From: Halieaceae bacterium
Lineage (GTDB): Bacteria; Pseudomonadota; Gammaproteobacteria; Pseudomonadales; Halieaceae
Direction of reading: 5' to 3'
Assembly: GCA_902631395.1 (NCBI GenBank)
Contig: CACOYM010000002.1
Coordinates: 62,001 to 126,000, forward strand
Length of the DNA stretch: 64,000 nucleotides
The notes under the pieces are model-generated. The model did no database searches. It saw only the letters and a program-made list of their open reading frames with translations, and was not told where the DNA came from. Every line of letters starts with the position of its first letter. Position 1 is the stretch's first letter. The position numbers and the translations under genes were made by a program. Positions 35,147 to 43,710 of this stretch are shown piece after piece.

Positions 35147-36010
35147 ATGGCAGTAGTTAATACCAACGTGAACGCTACGGTTGCGCAGAACGCATTGATT
35201 CGCAACGAGCGTCAAATGAACACCGCTATGGAGCGGCTGTCAACAGGCCAAAGAATCAATGGCGCAAAGGACGATGCGGCAGGTCTGGCGATTTCATCTC
35301 GCATGACTTCACAAATTCTGGGCCTGGAAGCGGGCATTAGAAATGCAAATGATGCTATCAGCATGATTAGCACCGCAGATGGAGCGTTGGTTGAAGTTAC
35401 CAACATGCTGCAGCGGATGCGCGAACTTGCGGTACAGGCCTCCAATGGGACTACTACAGAAGATGACCGCACTTTCCTTAACTCCGAGTACCAGAACCTG
35501 ATTACTGAGATCGACCGCATTGCACAAAACACACAGTGGAACGGTGGAGCGATCCTTAACCATACGACTACGGCTAGCAGCACATATAAGTATCAAGTCG
35601 GAGCGAACGGTGGCCAAACAATTGCTGTGGACTTTGGAGACTTCAATAACACTGGGGCCTCAGGCGTTATGCAGAACGTGAACTCGGCAAATGGCAGTAT
35701 TGCGGCTGGCACTACTGCGTCCGCTATTACAACTGGATCAGCGGCCATCACATCGATCGACTCTGCTATTACCGCAGTAAATACGCAGCGATCGACTTTC
35801 GGTGCCGCTATTAACCAACTTACTTACGCAGTTGACAATCTAGCTAGTGTTAAAGTTAATGCGGAAGCTTCTCGCAGCCGGATTCTTGATACGGATTACG
35901 CGCTGGAGACCTCTGAGCTTGCCAGAACACAGATCATCCAGCAGGCGGGTACCGCGATGCTGGCGCAGGCCAACCAACTGCCTCAAACGGTGCTTTCGCT
36001 GCTGCAGTGA
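35147..36010 (+). CDS. fliC: Flagellin 1
   Basis: The D0/D1 ends are typical: MAVVNTNVNATVAQNAL, ERLSTGQRINGAKDDAAGLAISSRM, and a C-terminal ELARTQIIQQAGTAMLAQANQLPQTVLSLLQ-type helix. The middle is short and Ala/Ser/Thr-rich (GTTASAITTGSAA), so surface domains D2/D3 are nearly absent; length is 287 residues. ATG 35147 has TAGGAGG five bases upstream; the track adds one GTG-coded residue. Flagellin forms the filament and is exported with FliS help. A FliA promoter and a strong terminator flank it. Confidence 0.96.
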   Translation: MAVVNTNVNATVAQNALIRNERQMNTAMERLSTGQRINGAKDDAAGLAISSRMTSQILGLEAGIRNANDAISMISTADGALVEVTNMLQRMRELAVQASNGTTTEDDRTFLNSEYQNLITEIDRIAQNTQWNGGAILNHTTTASSTYKYQVGANGGQTIAVDFGDFNNTGASGVMQNVNSANGSIAAGTTASAITTGSAAITSIDSAITAVNTQRSTFGAAINQLTYAVDNLASVKVNAEASRSRILDTDYALETSELARTQIIQQAGTAMLAQANQLPQTVLSLLQ

Positions 36011-36034
36011 GAGTGAGGTCATTGAAAAACGCAA

Positions 36035-36060
36035 AAGCGCCCAATCGGGCGCTTTTTTTT
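36035..36060 (+). terminator. Rho-independent terminator after flagellin 1
   Basis: AAGCGCCC and GGGCGCTT pair around AATC, followed by a run of T. It closes the flagellin 1 transcript, so flagellin 2 needs its own promoter. Confidence 0.93.
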
Positions 36061-36293
36061 CTCTTAAAAACAGAGACTCTGCGATCAACGGGCTGAAAAT
36101 AGAAATTTGACCAGCTAAATCCCCTCACACTCCCTTAATTTGGCGACATGAAGCCTATAGCTCTCGGGGCGGCAACACCTTGCCGGTAACCATATTCGTT
36201 AAATGCGCGTATACCCGCCACTAATATAAAAAAATAAAAAGAAAAAATTATTTTTATATATATATCAGTGCTTTATGAATTTTTAATAAAAAT
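36061..36293. other. AT-rich spacer between flagellins 1 and 2
   Basis: About 230 bases with no ORF of coding character. The last third is very AT-rich (runs such as aaaaaataaaaag and tatatatata), as is common upstream of sigma-54 promoters, where activator or IHF binding occurs. No defined IHF site was assigned. Confidence 0.5.
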
Positions 36294-36309
36294 TGGCACG
36301 CTTTCTGCT
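36294..36309 (+). promoter_or_regulatory. Sigma-54 (RpoN) promoter of flagellin 2
   Basis: TGGCACG-CTTT-CTGCT: the GG and GC dinucleotides are ten bases apart, as in the -24/-12 consensus TGGCACG-N4-TTGCW, with one mismatch. It ends about 48 bases before the flagellin 2 ATG. This is unlike the sigma-28 promoters of flagellins 1, 4 and 5. Confidence 0.85.
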
Positions 36310-36356
36310 CCTCCAATACCGCTAACACCCAACTATGCCGTTGGAGGAGATTAAAC

Positions 36357-37211
36357 ATGGCAGTTGTGAATACGAACATTAGCGCTTCATTAGCGCAGGC
36401 ATCACTTGCCAAGAACGAGCGAGCGCTAAGTAAGGCGATGGAACAACTCTCCACTGGTAAAAAGATAAATTCAGCTGGGGATGATGCCGCAGGTCTAGCA
36501 ATCAGTTCTCGCATGACGTCGCAAATCGTGGGTTTAGAGCAATCCGTGCAAAACGCTCACGATGCGATCAGCATGATTCAAACTGCCGAGAGCGCGTTGG
36601 ATGAGATGACCAATATGTTGGTGCGAATGCGCGAACTAGCGCTTCAGGCATCCAACGGCACCACGTCCCTTGCTGATAGGGACTTCCTGCATCAGGAGTA
36701 TGAGCGGTTGGTCGCCGAAATCGACCGGATTGCTAACAACACTGAGTGGAATGCGCGCCCTGTGCTAAACGGAAACGCAGGTGGTACTGGAGTCACCGAC
36801 GTTTCCTATCAGGTAGGTGGAAACGCCGGGCAGACCATTTCTGTAACCTTCGGGACTATGGTAGGTGGCGGCAGCGGGTCACCTCTGTCGGGTACAGTCA
36901 TTTCAGGCGCCACAACAGCCGCTGCCCAAACCGTCGCATCTGCTGCGATGACAGGGATTGACCAAGCGATTGAAAATGTTAGTAACCAGCGCGCCTCCTT
37001 TGGAGCTGCGGTTAATCAACTCACACATGCGATCGATAATTTAACTCAGGTCTCTATTAACGCTGCGTCGACGCGGAGTCGCATCATGGACACTGATTAC
37101 GCGCATGCTACCTCGGAGCTCGCAAAGACACAGATCATCCAACAAGCAGGTACCGCGATGCTCGCGCAAGCAAATCAGTTGCCCGCTAACGTATTGGATT
37201 TATTGAAGTAG
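36357..37211 (+). CDS. fliC: Flagellin 2 (divergent copy, sigma-54 promoter)
   Basis: N-terminus MAVVNTNISASLAQASLAKNERAL and STGKKINSAGDDAAGLAISSRM, C-terminus ending QLPANVLDLLK; 284 residues. It is the most different of the plus-strand copies, with a distinct central region (QVGGNAGQTISVTFGTMVGGG) and a different final segment. TTGGAGGAG lies eight bases before the ATG. Sigma-54 control suggests expression before FliA is released, as for the essential flagellin of polar flagella in Vibrio; it may build the filament base. No terminator separates it from flagellin 3. Confidence 0.95.
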   Translation: MAVVNTNISASLAQASLAKNERALSKAMEQLSTGKKINSAGDDAAGLAISSRMTSQIVGLEQSVQNAHDAISMIQTAESALDEMTNMLVRMRELALQASNGTTSLADRDFLHQEYERLVAEIDRIANNTEWNARPVLNGNAGGTGVTDVSYQVGGNAGQTISVTFGTMVGGGSGSPLSGTVISGATTAAAQTVASAAMTGIDQAIENVSNQRASFGAAVNQLTHAIDNLTQVSINAASTRSRIMDTDYAHATSELAKTQIIQQAGTAMLAQANQLPANVLDLLK

Positions 37212-37313
37212 TAAGCGATGAGAATCTGCGTGAATGGTTACAAAGTTTTCCGTAACGCAAAGCTCTTCGAAAATTAATCAACAAGGCAAACACAGCAATA
37301 TAGGGAGGCCGTC

Positions 37314-38186
37314 ATGGCAGTTGTTAACACTAACGTAGGCGCTACGATCGCACAAAATGCGTTGGCAAAAAATGAGCGCGCAATGAATACCGCCATGGAA
37401 CGTCTGTCTACAGGCGCCCGGATTAATGGCGCCAAAGATGATGCAGCTGGTCTGGCAATTTCATCACGAATGACTTCGCAGATACGAGGCCTTGACATGG
37501 GGATTCGTAATGCCAACGACGCGATCAGCATGCTCCAGACCGCTGACGGCGCGCTGATAGAAGTCACTAACATGCTTCAGCGAATGAGGGAGCTAGCAGT
37601 ACAGTCATCAAATGGAACTACCACAGAAGATGATCGTACTTACCTCAATTCCGAGTACGCGAACCTCATATCAGAGATGGAGCGCATCGCCAACAACACA
37701 CAGTGGAACGGGCGATCAATCCTGCAGGGCGATGCTAACGCAGCTGGTGACTCTAACGTGAAGTTCCAGGTTGGGGCCAACGGTGGGCAAACAGTGGCTG
37801 TGGATTTTGGGGATATCTCTCAATCTGGAGGAGCAACATTCCAAAATTTCAGTGCTGCTGCAGCTACCGCGTCAATCGCAGCGGGCACAACGGCCTCAGC
37901 TATTACTACAGGCTCAGCAGCGATCACTGCTGTGGACAGCGCAATTACTGCCGTCAACACGCAGAGAGCGACTTTTGGTGCTGCAATAAACCAGCTGACA
38001 TACGCTATCGACAATTTGGCGAGCGTTAAAGTCAACGCCGAAGCATCAAGGAGCAGAGTGCTTGATGCGGACTACGCAAAAGAAACTTCTGAATTAGCTA
38101 GGACACAGATTATTCAGCAGGCTGGCACAGCGATGCTTGCGCAGGCTAACCAACTCCCTCAAACAGTTCTGTCGCTCTTACAATAA
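37314..38186 (+). CDS. fliC: Flagellin 3
   Basis: The protein begins MAVVNTNVGATIAQNALAKNERAM and ends QLPQTVLSLLQ, 290 residues, with the same thin Ala/Ser/Thr-rich centre as flagellin 1. The leader TAGGGAGGCCGTCATGG is almost identical to those of flagellins 1 and 5, indicating recent duplication. Unlike them, no FliA or sigma-54 promoter was found in the 100 bases upstream, so it may be read through from flagellin 2. Its residues GDANAAGDS and KFQVGANGGQT match flagellin 5 closely. Confidence 0.95.
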   Translation: MAVVNTNVGATIAQNALAKNERAMNTAMERLSTGARINGAKDDAAGLAISSRMTSQIRGLDMGIRNANDAISMLQTADGALIEVTNMLQRMRELAVQSSNGTTTEDDRTYLNSEYANLISEMERIANNTQWNGRSILQGDANAAGDSNVKFQVGANGGQTVAVDFGDISQSGGATFQNFSAAAATASIAAGTTASAITTGSAAITAVDSAITAVNTQRATFGAAINQLTYAIDNLASVKVNAEASRSRVLDADYAKETSELARTQIIQQAGTAMLAQANQLPQTVLSLLQ

Positions 38187-38202
38187 TCAGACTGAAAAGA
38201 AA

Positions 38203-38226
38203 AAACGCCCTTACGGGCGTTTTTTT
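38203..38226. terminator. Bidirectional rho-independent terminator between flagellin 3 and flaG
   Basis: ACGCCC and GGGCGT pair around TTAC, with A-rich bases on the left and a T-run on the right, so the hairpin can stop transcription from both sides. It lies between the converging ends of flagellin 3 and flaG. Confidence 0.88.
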
Positions 38227-38249
38227 ATAGCTTCGATCATTGGCCGTTC

Positions 38250-38672
38250 TCACAGCGTTTCATCAAAGAGTATTCCTTTCAACTCCTCGAGGTTCCGCGC
38301 AAACTTCAACAAAGCCTCGTCAGGAATTTCTCTCACGATTTCGCCTGAAACTTCGTCTTTTATCGTTACGAGGAACCGATTGAGCTGCTCATCTCTGCGG
38401 ATCTGTGCACTGGTGTTTTTCCTACTCAAAGCTTCATTGAGAATTTCTACTGCATCATCTATGGACTCACTAACCGATGCCAAAGTGCTTAGACTTTTGA
38501 TCTTACCCTCAGCTGCATCGGCCGCGACTTGAGCCACGGATACGTCTGGTCTCACTGGCTCCGCGACATCAGACCGCGCCCGTGTGTCAGTTTTGGGCTG
38601 TTGAGAACGGCCACCCCCTGTGGACACCATATCCCGAGGCGCTGCCGCTGTGCTTGAAGCAATGTTATCCAT
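38250..38672 (-). CDS. flaG: FlaG family protein
   Basis: The C-terminal half carries the FlaG pattern: LNRFLVTIKDEVSGEIVREIPDEALLKFARNLEELKG. The first 60 residues are polar and low in order. FlaG affects filament length in polar-flagellated bacteria and sits beside flagellin genes, as here. It is 140 residues, follows flagellin 4 across a terminator and converges on flagellin 3. No promoter with correct FliA spacing was seen upstream. Confidence 0.9.
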   Translation of the reverse strand: MDNIASSTAAAPRDMVSTGGGRSQQPKTDTRARSDVAEPVRPDVSVAQVAADAAEGKIKSLSTLASVSESIDDAVEILNEALSRKNTSAQIRRDEQLNRFLVTIKDEVSGEIVREIPDEALLKFARNLEELKGILFDETL

Positions 38673-38685
38673 GTCTCAATCTCTC

Positions 38686-38731
38686 AAAAAAGGCGCCATA
38701 AAAGCGGGCTCACTTTTATGAAATCGGCGCC
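38686..38731 (-). terminator. Rho-independent terminator after flagellin 4
   Basis: On the minus strand GGCGCC pairs with a second GGCGCC, and inside it CATAAAAG pairs with CTTTTATG. Six T follow. The two-part stem lies just after the flagellin 4 stop and before flaG. Confidence 0.78.
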
Positions 38732-38742
38732 CACACCGCTCC

Positions 38743-39600
38743 TTACTTTAGCAACGCCAGTACCGTGGCCGTCACTTGATTTGCCTGTGCAAGCATCGCG
38801 AGCCCGGCCTGATGAATTATCTGCGTTCTCGCCAGCTCAGAGGTCTCCTGAGCATAGTCAGTATCTTCTATCCTGGACCGTGCCGCCTCGGAATTGACTT
38901 TAACACTAGCCAGATTGTCAATGGCGTGGGTTAGCTGATTTATTGCAGCACCGAACGTGGCTCGATTCTCATTCAGCTCAGTAATTGCGGCGTCAATTTT
39001 AGTAACTGCTGCGCTACCAGTCGTGATGGCGGACGCAGTTGTACCAGCGGCGATCGAAACCGCTGCGCCAGTGGATGAGAAACTGCCGAAAGCCGATCCA
39101 TTAGTTTGATCGACCGCTGCAAAACTGACTGCTATCGTTTGCCCACCGTTTGCACCCACCTGATATTTGATAGAGTTGCTGGCAACATTAAGAATGTCGG
39201 AGCCATTCCATTGGGTATTTTGCGCAATACGCTCTATTTCAGCATGCAGATTCTGATATTCCGTATTGAGGTAAGTGCGGTCATCTTCTGTGGTAGTACC
39301 GTTGGCAGACTGGAGCGCCAGTTCCCGCATTCGTTGCAGCATATTGCCGATTTCTACCATCGCGCCGTCAGCGACGCTTATCATACTTATCGCATCGCCG
39401 GCATTCTTCATACCCGCCTCTAACCCTCGAATTTGCGAGGTCATTCTGGCAGAGATAGCGAGCCCCGCTGCATCGTCTTCAGCGCCGTTTATTCTCTTGC
39501 CTGTAGACAGCCGTTCCATAGCGGTATTCATAGAACGCTCGTTTTTGTTCAAAGCGTTCTCAGCAATAGTCGCAGAAATGTTTGTGTTAACTGAAGCCAT
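38743..39600 (-). CDS. fliC: Flagellin 4 (divergent copy)
   Basis: From ATG 39600 (GGGAG eight bases upstream) the protein reads MASVNTNISATIAENALNKNERSM with STGKRINGAEDDAAGLAISARM, and ends ARTQIIHQAGLAMLAQANQVTATVLALLK; 285 residues. The N-terminus and last helix differ from flagellins 1, 3 and 5, so it is an older paralogue. The centre is again Ser/Thr/Ala-rich. The track start (39615) is a TTG without its own Shine-Dalgarno. A FliA promoter lies about 58 bases upstream of the start. Confidence 0.95.
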   Translation of the reverse strand: MASVNTNISATIAENALNKNERSMNTAMERLSTGKRINGAEDDAAGLAISARMTSQIRGLEAGMKNAGDAISMISVADGAMVEIGNMLQRMRELALQSANGTTTEDDRTYLNTEYQNLHAEIERIAQNTQWNGSDILNVASNSIKYQVGANGGQTIAVSFAAVDQTNGSAFGSFSSTGAAVSIAAGTTASAITTGSAAVTKIDAAITELNENRATFGAAINQLTHAIDNLASVKVNSEAARSRIEDTDYAQETSELARTQIIHQAGLAMLAQANQVTATVLALLK

Positions 39601-39657
39601 ATCTTTATCTCCCAATGAAGCCCAGCAGCTGGAAATCGTTTAATTCTTCATCTTTAA

Positions 39658-39684
39658 TTATCGGTAGAATGCAGAGAATCTTTA
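39658..39684 (-). promoter_or_regulatory. Sigma-28 (FliA) promoter of flagellin 4
   Basis: On the minus strand TAAAGATT, exactly 11 bases, ACCGATAA: near-consensus at both elements. It lies about 58 bases upstream of the flagellin 4 ATG. Confidence 0.87.
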
Positions 39685-39741
39685 ATACCGCGAACAAATT
39701 TTTGCGATCTTTTAGGCGCTGCGTTTAAAACACCTCTCCAT

Positions 39742-39767
39742 AAAAAAAGCACCCAATTGGGTGCTTT
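39742..39767 (-). terminator. Rho-independent terminator after flagellin 5
   Basis: AAAGCACCC pairs perfectly with GGGTGCTTT around AATT; on the minus strand a seven-T run follows. It closes the flagellin 5 transcript upstream of the flagellin 4 promoter. Confidence 0.92.
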
Positions 39768-39785
39768 AAAAAATCTTGCCGAACG

Positions 39786-40658
39786 TCACTGGAGAAGTGA
39801 GAGAACGGTCTGCGGCAGCTGGTTGGCCTGGGCCAGCATTGCAGTGCCAGCTTGCTGGATAATTTGCGTTCTAGCCAACTCAGAAGTTTCAGATGCGTAG
39901 TCCGTATCCAGAATTCTACTTCGAGACGCTTCTGCATTGACTTTAACACTGGACAGATTGTCGATGGCATAGGTCAACTGGTTCACGGCTGCGCCGAAAG
40001 TTGCACGCTGAGTATTAACAGCCGTTATTGCAGAATCTATCTTGGTCACCGCTGCGGACCCGGTAGTGATGGCTGATGCGGTAGTTCCTGCGGAGATGAA
40101 GGAGCCCGTAGCGCCTGCACTGAACGCAGCAAACTCCGTGCTTCCTGATTGCGAAATATCACCAAAATCTACCGCGATAGTCTGCCCGCCATTCGCACCC
40201 ACTTGGAATTTGACAGAGGAGTCCCCGGCAGCGTTTGCATCGCCATGCAATATAACCTTGGCGTTAAACTCTGTCGCGTCAGCAATCCGCTCCATCTCAT
40301 TAATGAGATTTGAATATTCATCATGAAGAAAATCTCTGTCGGCCGCAGTCGTTGTTCCGTTAGCCGACTGCAGGGCTAGCTCCCGCATACGTTGCAACAT
40401 GTTAGTGACTTCAACAAGAGCCCCGTCAGCAGTTTGAATCATACTTACGGCGTCATTAGCGTTTCGGACACCCATATCAAGACCTCGGATTTGCGAAGTC
40501 ATTCTGGAAGAGATAGCCAACCCAGCGGCATCATCTTTAGCGCTATTGATACGCTGACCGGTAGAGAGCTTCTCCATGGCAGCATTCATCTGGCGCTCGT
40601 TGCGCACCAGTGCGTTTTGCGCGACGGTAGCGTTCACATTGGTATTTACAACTGCCAT
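39786..40658 (-). CDS. fliC: Flagellin 5
   Basis: The protein begins MAVVNTNVNATVAQNALVRNERQM, contains STGQRINSAKDDAAGLAISSRM, and ends QLPQTVLSLLQ; 290 residues. It is closest to flagellins 1 and 3 and shares the leader AGGAGGCCGTCATGG with flagellin 3, but stands in the opposite direction. The centre keeps FQVGANGGQTIAVDFGDISQSG and GTTASAITTGSAA. A FliA promoter lies about 67 bases upstream. The inverted near-identity with flagellin 3 could allow recombination. Confidence 0.95.
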   Translation of the reverse strand: MAVVNTNVNATVAQNALVRNERQMNAAMEKLSTGQRINSAKDDAAGLAISSRMTSQIRGLDMGVRNANDAVSMIQTADGALVEVTNMLQRMRELALQSANGTTTAADRDFLHDEYSNLINEMERIADATEFNAKVILHGDANAAGDSSVKFQVGANGGQTIAVDFGDISQSGSTEFAAFSAGATGSFISAGTTASAITTGSAAVTKIDSAITAVNTQRATFGAAVNQLTYAIDNLSSVKVNAEASRSRILDTDYASETSELARTQIIQQAGTAMLAQANQLPQTVLSLLQ

Positions 40659-40724
40659 GACGGCCTCCTAGTTTTGCAGTTCGCTTGCCCCTCGCTTAAC
40701 GTCAAACTGGGGCGGTCAATAGAG

Positions 40725-40751
40725 TTATCGGCACCCCTTGAGAAAACCTTA
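40725..40751 (-). promoter_or_regulatory. Sigma-28 (FliA) promoter of flagellin 5
   Basis: On the minus strand TAAGGTTT, exactly 11 bases, GCCGATAA: a perfect -10 and a one-mismatch -35. Confidence 0.88.
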
Positions 40752-40854
40752 GCGTTTTTCAATATTTTTTTGCTCAATAGACTGGCGCGCAGCGGCTTCC
40801 CGCGCCTGATGCCGATTGTTACCATGTGACAGGCCATCTTCGGAACGATCCCTT

Positions 40855-42666
40855 ATGTGCGGAATCGCAGGAATCATTCAGTTCGGCGCGCCCCACCAGA
40901 AATTTCTTGATATCAGAGCTAGCACGCACCAGTCAGTTCTTCGCATGTGCCAACTCCAGGCGCACCGAGGCCCTGATATGGAAGGAATATGGCAGAGCGA
41001 TGATGGAATGTGCACGCTGGGACACCGGCGGCTCAGCATCATTGACCTATCTGACGCAGGCCGACAGCCCATGACCGACCGCTCCGGTCGCTATCATATA
41101 ACCTTCAACGGGGAGATTTATAACTACAGGGTCCTCAAGCTAGACCTTGAGGTAAAGGGTGCTCAGTTTCGTACGAACACTGATACTGAAGTATTGCTTG
41201 AAGGCTTCGCGTTGCACGGGCCTAGAATTCTTGAAAAAGTCGATGGCATGTTCGCCGCAGTTATTTACGACACCCAAACGGGTGAGACCACTCTATTCAG
41301 AGACCGCGCAGGAGAAAAACCGCTTTACTATAAGAGTGATGGGCAGCAACTTATTTTTGGGTCAGAGTTGCATACAGTTGCATCGGTAATTGACGAGCCG
41401 ATCAATATCAACCCACTTGCTCTCGGACTCTATCTGACCCTGCGTTACGTGCCACCACCGCACACCATGGTCGAGGGGATAAACAAACTTGAGCCGGGAC
41501 AGGTACTGATCTTTGATGCAGAGGGCTTGCAGGTGCTCAGGCGCTATTTTTCTTTTGAGCCACAGCCAATTTATACCTTTAGTCAAGAAGATTTCGAGGC
41601 AAAATCCAAAGCCCTGGAGAGTTTGCTCATCACGTCTATCTCAAAACGGCTAGAAAGTGATGTGCCACTCGGTCTGTTTCTATCATCAGGTATTGATTCT
41701 TCATTGGTTTGCGCCCTCACGAAAAAGGGATTGGGCGTGACCCCAAACACCTTCAGCATTGGTTTCGAAGGAGACGACAACAGCGAACATTTCATTGCTG
41801 AAAAAATTGCAAGCCACTTGGGGACAGAGCATCAGACTTTTATGTTATCAACCACCGAATTACAGCGGCTGGGCAACAACATTGGCGCGGTGATGGATGA
41901 GCCAAATGGTGATCGATCGTGCCTACCAACATTACTGTTATCACGAGAGGTCAAGCAACACGTCACAGTGGCTTTATCTGGTGACGGAGCAGACGAGTTA
42001 TTTGGTGGCTACGGCCGTTACGGATTGCCGATTGGGCCAACCCCTGCGCACTCTCACCCAGAGGCGGCTTTAAGAGACTACTTCAACAAGGCTTTACCTG
42101 TGTTTGGCATTGATCGTGTTAAAACCCTATTCGACAGCGTCACTGATGTATCGGGTGAACTCTTGAGTCAGTTCCGAGGCGTTTTTATCCACACCGATAG
42201 GGCAGCATTGCATTTTTGGCGGATGCTGGATTTCTATAGCTACTTACCGGGGGCCGTTTTAGCCAAAGTCGACAGGATGAGTATGCGCCATGGACTTGAA
42301 GTACGGAGCCCGTTTTTAGAACCACAGGTGATGGCTATGGCTGAAACAATGCCCCAAGCGTATTTGGAACAAGGAGAAGAACGGAAAATTATCCTTAAGC
42401 AAATATTGTCTCAGTATTTACCGCGAGAAGTCATTTCGCTGCCCAAACGTGGCTTCGGTATGCCACAGAGTGTGTTCATGAATAACGCTGAGCTGATTCA
42501 TCAGATGCTCGACGAGGCTTTGGAGAGCTTGAGAGGGACTCGCTTTTTTTCAGAATACAAAGGACTTCTTCACAGTATTGGTCAGGCGGCCCCGGGTAAT
42601 ATCAATTCGGCATGGGCGACGATTGTCTTAGGGCAATGGGTCCGATCTTTCCCTAAGAAACTCTGA
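40855..42666 (+). CDS. asnB: Asparagine synthase (glutamine-hydrolysing) family amidotransferase
   Basis: From ATG 40855 the protein starts MCGIAGII, exposing the N-terminal nucleophile Cys2 of class II glutamine amidotransferases; the track start would bury it. NGEIYNY and RDRAGEKPLYY follow in the glutaminase half. The synthetase half has the PP-loop LSSGIDSSLVCAL, SGDGADELFGGYGRY and KVDRMSMRHGLEVRSPFL. Members outside primary metabolism amidate sugars or peptides in surface-glycan clusters. Its place between flagellins and glycosyltransferases suggests an amidated flagellar or O-antigen sugar. Confidence 0.92.
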   Translation: MCGIAGIIQFGAPHQKFLDIRASTHQSVLRMCQLQAHRGPDMEGIWQSDDGMCTLGHRRLSIIDLSDAGRQPMTDRSGRYHITFNGEIYNYRVLKLDLEVKGAQFRTNTDTEVLLEGFALHGPRILEKVDGMFAAVIYDTQTGETTLFRDRAGEKPLYYKSDGQQLIFGSELHTVASVIDEPININPLALGLYLTLRYVPPPHTMVEGINKLEPGQVLIFDAEGLQVLRRYFSFEPQPIYTFSQEDFEAKSKALESLLITSISKRLESDVPLGLFLSSGIDSSLVCALTKKGLGVTPNTFSIGFEGDDNSEHFIAEKIASHLGTEHQTFMLSTTELQRLGNNIGAVMDEPNGDRSCLPTLLLSREVKQHVTVALSGDGADELFGGYGRYGLPIGPTPAHSHPEAALRDYFNKALPVFGIDRVKTLFDSVTDVSGELLSQFRGVFIHTDRAALHFWRMLDFYSYLPGAVLAKVDRMSMRHGLEVRSPFLEPQVMAMAETMPQAYLEQGEERKIILKQILSQYLPREVISLPKRGFGMPQSVFMNNAELIHQMLDEALESLRGTRFFSEYKGLLHSIGQAAPGNINSAWATIVLGQWVRSFPKKL

Positions 42667-42678
42667 GGCTGGATACCT

Positions 42679-43632
42679 ATGGAATCGGCTGAGTTAATCG
42701 ATTACTGCCGACAGTTTGTGAAGCCGGGCGCAGAGCTAGCCCCGGATGCTATGCCGATGCAGTATGTTGAGATTTTCGACGCCCACCTTTGCGATCTAAA
42801 TAACAACCAAAAAATCAATATTTTCACTTTTCATACCAGCGTGCCTGACTCAGCATCGAAAATTTCTTTACCGGACGTAGCGATAGATCATGGCGCAATT
42901 GATTACGACGTGATCTGCGAGGAGATGGTGCGCTCTGCGCTTGCGTTTCAGCCTGACGCGCACGTCTTTTTCGTTACTGACTTGTACACAATGCCGACAC
43001 TCGAGCATCCCAGGGTCAGCGTGATCCGGCTTCCCCTAGAGCGTGAATTCCCCATGTACGAGCGAGTCCGAGCAATGTGGGCTTACGCGCGTTCTTCGCT
43101 ATACCAGAAACCCACCGTATTTTTGGATAGCGACGCCTTCATTAATAAGGATATCAGTTGGGTCTTTCATAAAAATATGGATCTTGCTGTGACTTATCGC
43201 GGTGGTGGCTTGATGCCAATCAATGAGGGTGTGTTCTTCGCTAACGCCGAAGATATAGAGGCCATCTCGCGTTTTTTTGATCATTACCTCATGATATACC
43301 GCAGTTTATTGAGCGATCCGGTCGTGAAAAAAAAATATGGCGACGTGCGCCGATGGAGAGGCGGACAACTCAGCCTGAATGCGATCGCTTGCCCGTTAGG
43401 GCTACCTTGCTCAATGGATACAGCTTTTTTCGCAGGCTCTAAAATAGATTATCACCCCTGCGATGACCTAAATTTCTCTTTCGATTACAACCTCAAGCAG
43501 CTGTCAGAAAATGAGTTGGGCGCAAAGTCAATTATCCACCTAAAAGGCGGCAGAAAGGCGCTGCTTGATCATCTGGTTGCACTGCAAAATAAACGTGAGT
43601 TTTCTCGGCGAGATATTCTCCTAGCGGCTTGA
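42679..43632 (+). CDS. Putative glycosyltransferase with a DxD motif
   Basis: I cannot name the family precisely. The protein has a nucleotide-sugar-transferase-like layout: HVFFVTDLYTMPTLEHPRVSVIRL, then MWAYARSSLYQKPTVFLDSDAFINKD with the D-S-D metal site, an RGGGLMPINEGVFF segment, and a final IIHLKGGRKALLDH. The order resembles GT-A transferases of the GT8-like kind. It follows the amidotransferase after 12 bases, so the two are probably cotranscribed. The acceptor is unknown. Confidence 0.65.
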   Translation: MESAELIDYCRQFVKPGAELAPDAMPMQYVEIFDAHLCDLNNNQKINIFTFHTSVPDSASKISLPDVAIDHGAIDYDVICEEMVRSALAFQPDAHVFFVTDLYTMPTLEHPRVSVIRLPLEREFPMYERVRAMWAYARSSLYQKPTVFLDSDAFINKDISWVFHKNMDLAVTYRGGGLMPINEGVFFANAEDIEAISRFFDHYLMIYRSLLSDPVVKKKYGDVRRWRGGQLSLNAIACPLGLPCSMDTAFFAGSKIDYHPCDDLNFSFDYNLKQLSENELGAKSIIHLKGGRKALLDHLVALQNKREFSRRDILLAA

Positions 43633-43710
43633 ATCCCATGGAGGCCCTGCAAAGCTTTCCGTCCTCCCCTCATATGAGGCAACTAACCATTGAGGATACT
43701 TCGCAACCAG

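Noticed and set aside
37212-37313. FliA or sigma-54 promoter for flagellin 3
   Set aside because: CAAAGTTT is present but no CCGATA lies at the right distance, and no GG-N10-GC pair fits.
38673-38742. FliA promoter for flaG (TAAAGTAA ... GCCGATTT)
   Set aside because: The spacer is 14 bases rather than 11, and the same bases form the flagellin 4 terminator.
40816-40854. Extended start of the asparagine-synthase gene
   Set aside because: Cys2 must be N-terminal for glutaminase activity, so ATG 40855 is the true start.
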